NCBI GenBank assembly: GCA_023387635.1
Contig: JAEWHU010000327.1
Span: forward strand, 1 to 19,907
Length of the DNA: 19,907 bases
From: Bacillota bacterium
GTDB taxonomy: Bacteria > Bacillota > Clostridia > Lachnospirales > Lachnospiraceae
Direction: 5' to 3'
This document shows, in pieces, positions 13,067 to 19,726 of this stretch; the first letter of the stretch is position 1, and the number at the start of each line of letters is the position of its first letter. The position numbers and the translations under genes are program-made. The notes under the pieces were generated by a model, which saw nothing but the letters and a program-made list of their open reading frames with translations, was not told where the DNA came from and did not search any database.

Positions 13067-15700
13067 TTATCTAAAGTAATTATTATAAAACTCTTCATCT
13101 TCATAATCCTCTTCGTATGAAGGTACATCAGTAGAAGGGGTTACTGTTGGCGATGGTTTAAAGATATTAGAATTGTGTTTGTGTAATGTACATACTTCAC
13201 TTGGCATAATATGAGGAGTATCTGCAGTTGTACTTGTTTCTTCTTTTGTTAAAAATACTTTTTCAACAATGGATTTCTCAGGACAAAATTCACCTGCAAT
13301 TTGATTAGATTCTTTACAAACAGTAACTTTTACATGTACGTCACATTTTTCGGTAGGATTAGTACCTTTTGCAAAATATTCAGTACGAACTGTAGAACCA
13401 CCTACATATTGGTCACACAAACCTTCAGTAGCTCGTTTACCGCTTTTTGTACATATTTCAACTGCAACAATTGAATCTGGTATTGTAAATGGAACAGTAG
13501 GAAGTTGTTTTTCGATATGAATTCGTTCCATAACTTCTTTCCATATTCTCTTTTGGTAACTTTTATTTGTTTGTTTAAGATTATTATCATAACCTGACCA
13601 AATAGTAGCAGTATAATAAGGAGTATAGCCTGAAAACCAAAGATCCCTATCATCTGAAGTTGTACCTGTTTTACCAGCTACTGGCATATTAATATTGGTA
13701 AATTTAAGCATCGTACCAGTTCCTAATTTTACTACATCTTCCATAGCACTTGTTAGAAGGAATGCGGTTGATTCTTTCATCACTTGGCTTGAATTAGTTT
13801 CATTGCTTAGTAATACTTTTCCATCATGATCAACAATTTTAGTATAGAAAATAGGTTCAATATATACACCTTGATTAGCTATAGCTGCATATGCAGCGGT
13901 TAATTCTAGATTTGTAGCACCATCTGTAAGACCGCCTAAGGCAGTAGGTAAATGTTTATCTGAGACAACCCTACCGTCTGGCTCGGTTCTACTGTCTACA
14001 AGATGCTCGAATCCTAATTTTTGTAAATATTCAAATCCCAATTGAGGAGTTACTTTTTCAAAAGTCTTAACAGCTACAACATTCATAGAGTTAAGAATAG
14101 CCTGTCTAATGGTTGTAAGACCAGCGTAACCTCTTCGATCCCAGTTAGCAACGAATTTATCACTACCAGGATATTGATACGGTGCGTCATCAATTACAGA
14201 TGCTAGTGTCATACCAGCAGAATCGAGTGCAGGTAAATAAGTGGATACTATTTTAAAAGTTGAACCAGGTTGTCTTGGAGTATTCGTAGCACGGTTTAAT
14301 GTTCTATCACCTTGTTTTTCACCACGCCCACCTACTAATGCTACTACATGACCAGTTTTCTGATCCATGATTACCATAGAAGATTGAGGTTGTATAACAA
14401 AATTTGCTTTTTCTTGGATAATTCTATCGGTAGGTGCTAAAGTTTCAGCTTTAAATTGCTCAATTTGACTAAGTGCAGTTTCTTTATCTGTATAATATTG
14501 AGCGGAAGAATTAAGAAACTTCTCTAAATCACTGTTATGATAATGAACAGTTGTACCATCTGCTTTTTCAACAGATAAAGCATAGGTTAGTTCCCAATAA
14601 GCATCTTTACCAATGGCAGGAAAAAAGTCTTCGTTGGAATAAACATCATCCAATATATTTTGAACTTCCATATCTTGAGTGGTATAAATGGTTAAGCCAC
14701 CACTAAAGAGTGCTTTGCTTGCTTGTGTATAAGTATAACCTTTTTTTTCTTGTAAATCTTCTAGTACTTGTTCAATTAATTCATCTTCAAAATAACTATA
14801 GTAAGATTTTACACCCGTTTCTTCATTTACTGATTGTATTCTTGAATAAACATCATCAGCTAAAGCAGCATTATATTCCTCTTCGGTACAATACCCAAGC
14901 CTCTTCATGTTGTCAAGAATCATGCCTCTTCTTTTCCCATTATTTTCTGGATACTTAATAGGATTCATATTTGTAGGGGATTGTGCAATTGCAGCGATTA
15001 CAGCGGCTTCTGATAAATTAAGTTCATCTACATCTTTATTAAAATATCGTCTAGAAGCAGTTTGTACGCCATAAGTTCCTGCACCTAGATTAATAGTGTT
15101 AAGATAATATTCTAATATTTTGTCTTTATCATTAATTTTAGCTTCTAGTTGAATGGATAAAAATTGCTCTTGTATTTTACGAATAAAGCGATCTACAATG
15201 TTGTCTTCTGCTCCACCATTAAATACTTGATTTTTAATAAGCTGTTGAGTAATAGTACTAGCACCTTGGTCAAAGTTACCTTGACTTAGTCCTGAGAAAA
15301 ATGCTCTAAAAATACCTTGAACATCTATTCCATTATGTTCATAAAAGCGCTCATCTTCAATACTTATAAAACAATTACGAACCACTTCAGGGATATCTTT
15401 AATCTCAACATACACACGGTTTGACTCGGCACCACTTAACGTTTGAATTATATTATTTTCTTTATCAAGAATATTGGTAACAAAACCCTCTGGTTCCACG
15501 TTTATTTGATCTATACTAGGAGCACTATCGGCAAGTCCTTTTAAAGTACCAAAACCAGCAAAAGAACCAACAACTATTAAAAATACCATGCTGACTAATA
15601 GCAATCGAAATAGATTTACATTTATTTTAGTAGCAAATTTTTTAGTACTAGATTTTAATTGTTGTTGTTTTTTTTGTGTTCCTTTTTTACTAAAGTCCAT
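13067..15700 (-). CDS. Class A penicillin-binding protein (PBP1A family), 877 aa
   Basis: Bifunctional peptidoglycan synthase that polymerises glycan strands from lipid II and cross-links them. A short basic cytoplasmic tail leads to one membrane span (LFRLLLVSMVFLIVVGSFAG, about 30-49), leaving the rest outside. The GT51 glycosyltransferase domain has EDERFYEHNG with catalytic Glu115 and GASTITQQL (146-154). The transpeptidase domain has STFK with Ser480, SMN at 538-540 and KTGT at 677-680, all intact. Cysteine pairs near the C-terminus (CTKSGKRATEGLC, CPEKS) are seen in several clostridial relatives. The final 30 residues form a Pro/Thr linker followed by an acidic, Tyr-rich tail (YEEDYEDEEFYNNYFR). 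AAAGGAGG lies 6 bases before the ATG. It is transcribed alone, toward the spoVA operon. Confidence 0.96.
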   Translation of the reverse strand: MDFSKKGTQKKQQQLKSSTKKFATKINVNLFRLLLVSMVFLIVVGSFAGFGTLKGLADSAPSIDQINVEPEGFVTNILDKENNIIQTLSGAESNRVYVEIKDIPEVVRNCFISIEDERFYEHNGIDVQGIFRAFFSGLSQGNFDQGASTITQQLIKNQVFNGGAEDNIVDRFIRKIQEQFLSIQLEAKINDKDKILEYYLNTINLGAGTYGVQTASRRYFNKDVDELNLSEAAVIAAIAQSPTNMNPIKYPENNGKRRGMILDNMKRLGYCTEEEYNAALADDVYSRIQSVNEETGVKSYYSYFEDELIEQVLEDLQEKKGYTYTQASKALFSGGLTIYTTQDMEVQNILDDVYSNEDFFPAIGKDAYWELTYALSVEKADGTTVHYHNSDLEKFLNSSAQYYTDKETALSQIEQFKAETLAPTDRIIQEKANFVIQPQSSMVIMDQKTGHVVALVGGRGEKQGDRTLNRATNTPRQPGSTFKIVSTYLPALDSAGMTLASVIDDAPYQYPGSDKFVANWDRRGYAGLTTIRQAILNSMNVVAVKTFEKVTPQLGFEYLQKLGFEHLVDSRTEPDGRVVSDKHLPTALGGLTDGATNLELTAAYAAIANQGVYIEPIFYTKIVDHDGKVLLSNETNSSQVMKESTAFLLTSAMEDVVKLGTGTMLKFTNINMPVAGKTGTTSDDRDLWFSGYTPYYTATIWSGYDNNLKQTNKSYQKRIWKEVMERIHIEKQLPTVPFTIPDSIVAVEICTKSGKRATEGLCDQYVGGSTVRTEYFAKGTNPTEKCDVHVKVTVCKESNQIAGEFCPEKSIVEKVFLTKEETSTTADTPHIMPSEVCTLHKHNSNIFKPSPTVTPSTDVPSYEEDYEDEEFYNNYFR

Positions 15701-15722
15701 AATAAACCTCCTTTATCGTAAC

Positions 15723-15731
15723 ATTATAACA
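15723..15731 (-). promoter_or_regulatory. Extended -10 promoter of the PBP gene
   Basis: On the minus strand the sequence reads TGTTATAAT: a TGn motif and a perfect TATAAT (15723-15728), about 22 bases before the PBP start codon. No good -35 is seen at the usual spacing (TTTATT). The short leader makes this position plausible but tight. Confidence 0.35.
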
Positions 15732-15864
15732 AATTTTAGAGATAAAATAAAGCTAATTTTTGTTATGCTATTTTTTTATAAGGTGTTGGTATTATATGGA
15801 TTATTTGAAAGGTTTATGCAACAATGTGGAGCGTCACTTTTTGTAAATAAATAGAAAAAAATAT

Positions 15865-15924
15865 TTTGCATTCCTAAATATTTATGCAAATATCATACTA
15901 AAACTATACGTATCGTATAGTTTT
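15865..15924. promoter_or_regulatory. Palindromic sites between the divergent PBP and DUF6514-like genes
   Basis: AAAACTATACG (15900-15910) and CGTATAGTTTT (15914-15924) form a perfect 11-bp dyad around TAT. A second, weaker dyad, TTTGCAT (15865-15871) / ATGCAAA (15884-15890), lies next to it. The strong dyad is about 65 bases upstream of the TATAAT of the DUF6514-like gene. It could be a transcription-factor operator. It could also be a hairpin terminator, since TTTTATAATTTTAT follows, but no gene upstream on the plus strand needs one. The rest of the 15701-16064 gap shows only the two promoters. Confidence 0.5.
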
Positions 15925-15988
15925 ATAATTTTATGTAGAATAAACTCGAATTTTGTAATTCTAAAAAACTTTTAGAGAACTATTCTAG

Positions 15989-15997
15989 TGGTATAAT
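15989..15997 (+). promoter_or_regulatory. Extended -10 promoter of the DUF6514-like gene
   Basis: TGGTATAAT carries a TGn motif and a perfect TATAAT at 15992-15997, 67 bases before the ATG at 16065. The -35 region (CTTTTA around 15969) is weak. Confidence 0.45.
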
Positions 15998-16064
15998 AAA
16001 ATTGGAGTATAGATACGTAGCTAATAATAAATCATAATTTTATGTAACCGCAGGAGGAGCAGAA

Positions 16065-16343
16065 ATGAAATTATATTTAGAGGGGAGCCAAACAATAATA
16101 CAAGATGATACAAAAGAATTAAAATTAGAGTACTATTTAGTAGAAGAGAAAAGGTCTGGATGGGAGGATTCTGCTTACGGAATTAAGATTATTCAACATG
16201 AAAATTTTAATATCAAATCAGAATATTCAGAGCCAATTTCTTACTGCAAAGATATTGTAGAAAAAATTCTTAAGATTCTATGGGTTAACACAGTAACACC
16301 TACTTCTATGTTAGAAATTGTAGATGATTTAGTTAGTCAATGA
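16065..16343 (+). CDS. Small DUF6514-like protein, 92 aa
   Basis: Short soluble protein of unknown function. The order LEYYLVEEK, then YGIKIIQ, then an acidic middle, then WVNTVTPTSMLEIVDDLV resembles the DUF6514 family of Clostridia from memory; this is a pattern match and was not searched. AGGAGG (16052-16057) lies 7 bases before the ATG, and an extended -10 promoter is 67 bases upstream. It is a single-gene transcript ending at a bidirectional terminator shared with the convergent IMPACT-family gene. No membrane segment or signal peptide is present. Confidence 0.8.
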   Translation: MKLYLEGSQTIIQDDTKELKLEYYLVEEKRSGWEDSAYGIKIIQHENFNIKSEYSEPISYCKDIVEKILKILWVNTVTPTSMLEIVDDLVSQ

Positions 16344-16400
16344 CTGTGACGATTTGCCCCGAAGAAAATGTTGTTTGATATTAGCTTACATAAATAATAT

Positions 16401-16438
16401 AAAAAGTTGACATGAGAACTTACTTATGTCAACTTTTT
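16401..16438. terminator. Bidirectional terminator
   Basis: AAAAAGTTGACAT (16401-16413) pairs perfectly with ATGTCAACTTTTT (16426-16438) around a 12-base loop. A5 and T5 flanks allow termination of the plus-strand DUF6514-like gene and of the minus-strand IMPACT-family gene, which end on either side. Confidence 0.85.
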
Positions 16439-16464
16439 GCATGTTATAACATATACTAATAAAT

Positions 16465-17130
16465 TTAAGAAATTTCGTTATCAAATACTACGATGTTGCC
16501 TTCAATATTAGCATAGTAAACAGGATCAAGTGGAGTAAAGATAACTTTTCCACTTGTTGATTCCATAGCTTCCTTTTTAAACTGCTCCATAATAGATTGT
16601 GGAGCTAATAATTCTATTTCCACTATATCAGTGTAAGTGGTATTTCTTGTAGTAATGTTAAGAGAGGCTATAATATATTGAAGTTTACCTATACCATTAT
16701 AATCTGTAATAACTTTTAATTGGCTTCCGTATAATTTATCAATGATAATACAGGAATTTAATCCTTCTTTTGCAGCGCCTTGATAGGCTCTAACAAGCCC
16801 ACCGGTTCCAAGCAAAATGCCGCCAAAATATCTTGTGACTACAATAGCAGTATTGTGAATTTTTTCTAAAAGCAATACATCAAGTATTGGAACACCTGCA
16901 GTTTTAGAAGGCTCACCATCATCACTACATCGTCTAATTTCATCATTAGGTCCAATAACATATGCATAGCAGTTATGATTTGCATCCTTGTATTTCTTTT
17001 TTGTTTCCTCTATAAAAGAGATAGCATCTTCTTCCGTTTTAATAGGAATTACAGTAGCTATAAATTTAGATTTATTTACAATTATTTCACTGGTGCCGCG
17101 GGTGTACACAGTTTTAAAAGATTCTATCAT
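16465..17130 (-). CDS. IMPACT/YigZ (YvyE) family protein, 221 aa
   Basis: Conserved two-domain protein related to eukaryotic IMPACT; the bacterial role is not settled, though links to ribosome or translation control are suggested for the family. The N-terminal domain shows the expected motifs in order: VNKSKFIATVIPI, DANHNCYAYVIG, RRCSDDGEPSKTAGVPIL and VVTRYFGGILLGTGGLVRAY. The C-terminal ferredoxin-like domain (about 135-221) begins near YNGIGKLQYII. The frame is open to an ATG at 17160, but no ribosome site precedes that one. ATG 17130 has GGAG 8 bases upstream and gives a length close to E. coli YigZ (about 204) and B. subtilis YvyE (217). Confidence 0.93.
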   Translation of the reverse strand: MIESFKTVYTRGTSEIIVNKSKFIATVIPIKTEEDAISFIEETKKKYKDANHNCYAYVIGPNDEIRRCSDDGEPSKTAGVPILDVLLLEKIHNTAIVVTRYFGGILLGTGGLVRAYQGAAKEGLNSCIIIDKLYGSQLKVITDYNGIGKLQYIIASLNITTRNTTYTDIVEIELLAPQSIMEQFKKEAMESTSGKVIFTPLDPVYYANIEGNIVVFDNEIS

Positions 17131-17329
17131 AGATGTAACTCCAATCTGCCATAATGGCATATATATTAATAATATGATTTTAAATATAATTATATTTATA
17201 CAACGTAACTAAAAGAAATTAAGTTAACTACTTTGACTTAAGTAATATTACATAGTTGCTATCTATAGGATTCCTTGTTAAAATATGTTTTATTAAATAA
17301 GGTTATGGAAATATGCAAGCAATATCGAC

Positions 17330-17335
17330 TATAAT
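17330..17335 (+). promoter_or_regulatory. -10 box upstream of the VanZ-like gene leader
   Basis: A perfect TATAAT lies at 17330-17335. Initiation about 7 bases later would start the transcript almost exactly at the first copy of the 17-bp direct repeat (17341). No good -35 box is seen. The rest of the 17161-17330 gap shows nothing recognisable. Confidence 0.4.
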
Positions 17336-17340
17336 TATAC

Positions 17341-17469
17341 GATATGCAATAGGTGTAAAGGTTGAAAGAAAATCTAGATGAATGGAAGGGTGCCACACAG
17401 TGATTCTTTCAACCTGTTTTATTTGTGGCAGTATCATATCACTAGCAGATGTGATATGCAATAGGTGTA
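17341..17469 (+). ncRNA. Structured leader with pseudoknot and flanking 17-bp direct repeat, possible cis-regulatory RNA
   Basis: The exact repeat GATATGCAATAGGTGTA occurs at 17341-17357 and 17453-17469; the second copy holds the ribosome site AGGTG of the VanZ-like gene. Between them, AGGTTGAAAGAA (17359-17370) pairs perfectly with TTCTTTCAACCT (17404-17415). TGCCACA (17391-17397), in its loop, pairs with TGTGGCA (17424-17430) beyond it, giving H-type pseudoknot topology. A third stem, CATATCAC (17435-17442) / GTGATATG (17451-17458), abuts the ribosome site. GATATG of the first repeat (17341-17346) could pair with CATATC (17435-17440) instead, so two states are possible. I do not recognise a known riboswitch class. 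Confidence 0.55.
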
Positions 17470-17473
17470 TAAA

Positions 17474-17968
17474 ATGAAGTTAAAATATTTTTCATGGTTA
17501 CCTGCGGTTATAATGATGGTAATCATCTTTATGTTTTCATCTCAAGAAGCGACTACTTCGGATAAAAATAGTTTGCCCATTGCACAAGTAGCTTACGAGA
17601 TTTATGAAAATATAAGCAATCAAGAAATTGAACATAACAAAGAACAAGAGATAATCAATAGTATAAATTTATTTGTAAGAAAAAGTGCTCATGTTCTTGA
17701 GTATGCATTATTATCTTTTCTGATTGCATTTCATATATGGGCTTGTAACAAAAAAGTAAGTATAATTTTTCTTTTGGCAATTATACTTAGTTTTTTATAT
17801 GCTTCCACAGATGAATTCCATCAGCTATATGTGGAAGGAAGAAGTGGTCAGTTTAAGGATGTTCTAATTGATACTTCTGGTGCGGTACTTGGAAGTCTTA
17901 TGTTTACTATAATAATACCTATGTTAAATAATTTGCGAAATAAGTTTTTACAAGAAATAACTGATTAA
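17474..17968 (+). CDS. VanZ-like family membrane protein, 164 aa
   Basis: Small integral membrane protein of the VanZ-like family; VanZ itself gives low-level teicoplanin resistance, but most members have no proven function. Visible features are a first span WLPAVIMMVIIFMFSSQ, the conserved FVRKSAHVLEYALLSFLIAF, a span VSIIFLLAIILSFLYAS, and the family signature DEFHQLYVEGRSGQFKDVLI running into the last span. I chose ATG 17474 because AGGTG (17463-17467) is 6 bases upstream; GTG 17465 in the same frame would lie inside that ribosome site. It is preceded by a structured leader that may control it. It appears to be a single gene with no clear terminator after it. Confidence 0.9.
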   Translation: MKLKYFSWLPAVIMMVIIFMFSSQEATTSDKNSLPIAQVAYEIYENISNQEIEHNKEQEIINSINLFVRKSAHVLEYALLSFLIAFHIWACNKKVSIIFLLAIILSFLYASTDEFHQLYVEGRSGQFKDVLIDTSGAVLGSLMFTIIIPMLNNLRNKFLQEITD

Positions 17969-18016
17969 TATCTTATATTCTTTGGTCAAAGCAATAAACT
18001 ATGTCTTAATTATAAG

Positions 18017-18193
18017 TTAAATAAATTGATTTCTAATAGGGCAATATTCATAGTTAATTTTTTTTAGTTTAGATATCAATTCATCTTCCTCAATACCAAG
18101 GCTTTTGCATAGGTCAGTTAATGTTTTATAATAATCTCTAAGATTCGTATTAATATAACTAAGTAAAATGATTGGATCTTGTGGTATGCTCAT
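18017..18193 (-). CDS. DUF4250-like small protein, 58 aa
   Basis: Very small soluble protein. MSIPQDPIILLSYINTNLRD, followed by a Cys-containing helix (TLTDLCKSLGIEEDELISKL) and NYEYCPIRNQF at the end, matches the pattern I associate with DUF4250, a short family common in Clostridia and other anaerobes. Function is unknown. The frame is open to an ATG at 18223, but AAGGAG lies 6 bases before ATG 18193, and that start gives the family's usual length and first residues. The palindromic repeat copy 2 lies just upstream, between this gene and the divergent rarA. No clear terminator is seen before the convergent VanZ-like gene, 48 bases away. Confidence 0.85.
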   Translation of the reverse strand: MSIPQDPIILLSYINTNLRDYYKTLTDLCKSLGIEEDELISKLKKINYEYCPIRNQFI

Positions 18194-18231
18194 TGTTGTC
18201 TCCTTAATTAGTAATAATCTCATTCTGCCGA

Positions 18232-18292
18232 TACACCGCGAATTTGGGCTTCAGCACAAATTTGTCGTGTGAAAAATCTTGATTTTTCACAC
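18232..18292. repeat. Palindromic repeat family, copy 2 (inverted)
   Basis: Two hairpins. AATTTG..GC (18241-18249) pairs with GC..CAAATT (18254-18262), imperfectly. GTGTGAAAAATC (18267-18278) pairs perfectly with GATTTTTCACAC (18281-18292), 12 pairs around TT. On the minus strand, 18264-18232 aligns with 7481-7513 at 27 of 33 positions by hand count, and the GTGTGAAAA/TTTTCACAC module is shared with 7514-7533. The modules come in the opposite order relative to copy 1. It lies between the divergent DUF4250-like and rarA genes. Confidence 0.8.
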
Positions 18293-18319
18293 TAATCACT
18301 ACCATTCTAGCATAGATAT

Positions 18320-18328
18320 TGTTATAAT
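18320..18328 (+). promoter_or_regulatory. Extended -10 promoter of rarA
   Basis: TGTTATAAT, a TGn motif with perfect TATAAT at 18323-18328, lies 55 bases upstream of the rarA ATG and about 28 bases after the palindromic repeat. The -35 region (TACCAT) is poor. Confidence 0.45.
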
Positions 18329-18382
18329 GGTAGTAATTAATCATGAAAAATAGTCGCTTAATAAGTGTTTGCAGGAGGCATT

Positions 18383-19711
18383 ATGGATTTATTTGAATAT
18401 ATGAGAACAAAAGATAAGGAAAAAGAATCTCCTCTTGCCTCTAGGTTAAGACCAACTACACTAGAGGAAGTTGTAGGACAAAGCCATATTATTGGTAAGG
18501 ACAAGCTATTATATCGTGCCATCAAAGCAGATAAACTTAGCTCTATTATATTCTATGGACCACCAGGAACAGGGAAAACTTCACTTGCAATGGTGATTGC
18601 AGGTGCCACAAGTGCATTATTCACCCAAATTAATGCCACAAGTTCTGGGAAAAAGGACATGGAGGAGGTTATTAAGAATGCCAAAGATAATGCAGGTATG
18701 TATGGTAAAAAAACAATCCTTTTTATTGATGAGATTCATAGGTTTAATAAGAGCCAACAAGATTATTTGCTACCTTTTGTGGAAGATGGGACAATCATTC
18801 TAATTGGAGCAACAACAGAAAATCCTTACTTTGAAGTAAATAGTGCTTTAATATCTAGGTCAATCATATTTGAACTAAAATCTCTTGAAAAAGAGGATAT
18901 AAAAATATTATTAAAACGAGCAGTTTATGATGAGAAAAAAGGGATGGGAGCATATAGGGCTGAAATAGATGAGGATGCACTAGAGTTTCTTGCTGATATA
19001 TCCAATGGAGATGCTAGAGCTGCATTAAATGCCATAGAAATTGGTATTTTAACAACAGAAAGAGGAGAAGATGGTAAAATTCGAATTACCTTATCTGTAG
19101 CTAGTGAGTGTATACAAAAGAGAGTCATAAAATATGATAAAAATGGAGATAACCATTATGATACGATATCTGCATTTATAAAGAGTATGAGAGGTTCTGA
19201 TCCAGATGCTACAATCTATTATTTAGCTAGAATGCTATATGCTGGAGAGAATGTTACATTTATCGCTAGAAGAATCATGATATGTGCCGCAGAAGATGTA
19301 TCCAATGCGGATCCTAATGCACTTGTTATTGCAACTTCAGCTTCACTTGCAGTGGAGCGGCTTGGCATGCCAGAGGCAAGAATTGTTCTTGCACAAGCTG
19401 CAGCTTATGTTGCATGTGCTCCTAAGAGTAATTCAGCAATTTGTGCTATTGATATGGCATTGGACCTTGTTAAAAATGAAAAAACAGCAAATATACCGTA
19501 TTATCTTAAGGATGCTCATTATAAAGGAGCGAAAGAATTAGGTCATGGGATAGATTATAAATATGCTCATAATTATAAAAATCATTATGTAAAACAGCAG
19601 TATTTACCAGATGAAATTAAAGATATGAAGCTTTATTCTTTATCCAATGAAGGATATGAAAAGGTATTAAAAGAACATTTAGAGAGAATAAAAAAAGAGG
19701 CAGATGAGTAA
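18383..19711 (+). CDS. rarA: Replication-associated recombination protein A (RarA/MgsA), AAA+ ATPase, 442 aa
   Basis: Clamp-loader-like AAA+ ATPase that acts at stalled replication forks and single-stranded/double-stranded DNA junctions. Features in order: PLASRLRPTTLEEVVGQSHI near the N-terminus, Walker A GPPGTGKT (residues 59-66), Walker B ILFIDEIHRF (about 108-117), sensor 1 IGATTENPYF, arginine-finger region NSALISRS, and the sensor-2 motif GDARAALNAIE. The C-terminal tetramerisation part carries SMRGSDPDATIYYLARML and PYYLKDAHYKGAKELGHG, both characteristic of the family. The length matches E. coli RarA (447). ATG 18383 is preceded by AGGAGG (18373-18378) at 4 bases; the upstream GTG at 18365 has no ribosome site. 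The stop codon lies within a terminator hairpin. Confidence 0.97.
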   Translation: MDLFEYMRTKDKEKESPLASRLRPTTLEEVVGQSHIIGKDKLLYRAIKADKLSSIIFYGPPGTGKTSLAMVIAGATSALFTQINATSSGKKDMEEVIKNAKDNAGMYGKKTILFIDEIHRFNKSQQDYLLPFVEDGTIILIGATTENPYFEVNSALISRSIIFELKSLEKEDIKILLKRAVYDEKKGMGAYRAEIDEDALEFLADISNGDARAALNAIEIGILTTERGEDGKIRITLSVASECIQKRVIKYDKNGDNHYDTISAFIKSMRGSDPDATIYYLARMLYAGENVTFIARRIMICAAEDVSNADPNALVIATSASLAVERLGMPEARIVLAQAAAYVACAPKSNSAICAIDMALDLVKNEKTANIPYYLKDAHYKGAKELGHGIDYKYAHNYKNHYVKQQYLPDEIKDMKLYSLSNEGYEKVLKEHLERIKKEADE

Positions 19712-19726
19712 TCTGCCAATTTTTTT
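19699..19726. terminator. rarA terminator containing the stop codon
   Basis: GGCAGAT (19699-19705) pairs with ATCTGCC (19711-19717) around GAGTA, followed by AA and T7. The rarA stop TAA (19709-19711) lies in the loop and closing pair, and the 5' arm encodes the last residues. The T tract runs into the end of the convergent minus-strand gene. Confidence 0.8.

Noticed and set aside
13402..13653. Second minus-strand open frame inside the PBP gene
   Set aside because: It is an alternative frame within an intact, well-conserved PBP coding region with no separate ribosome site. It does not indicate a frameshift, since all PBP motifs are in one frame.
15588..15854. Plus-strand open frame of 88 codons across the PBP start and its promoter
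   Set aside because: It overlaps the PBP N-terminus antisense, lacks a ribosome site, and its hydrophobic look comes from T-rich intergenic sequence.
17341..17469. Cyclic-di-GMP-II or preQ1-II riboswitch
   Set aside because: It has a pseudoknot and a short GATGAATGG stretch, but the stems and conserved joining sequences I remember for those classes are absent. A covariance search would be decisive.
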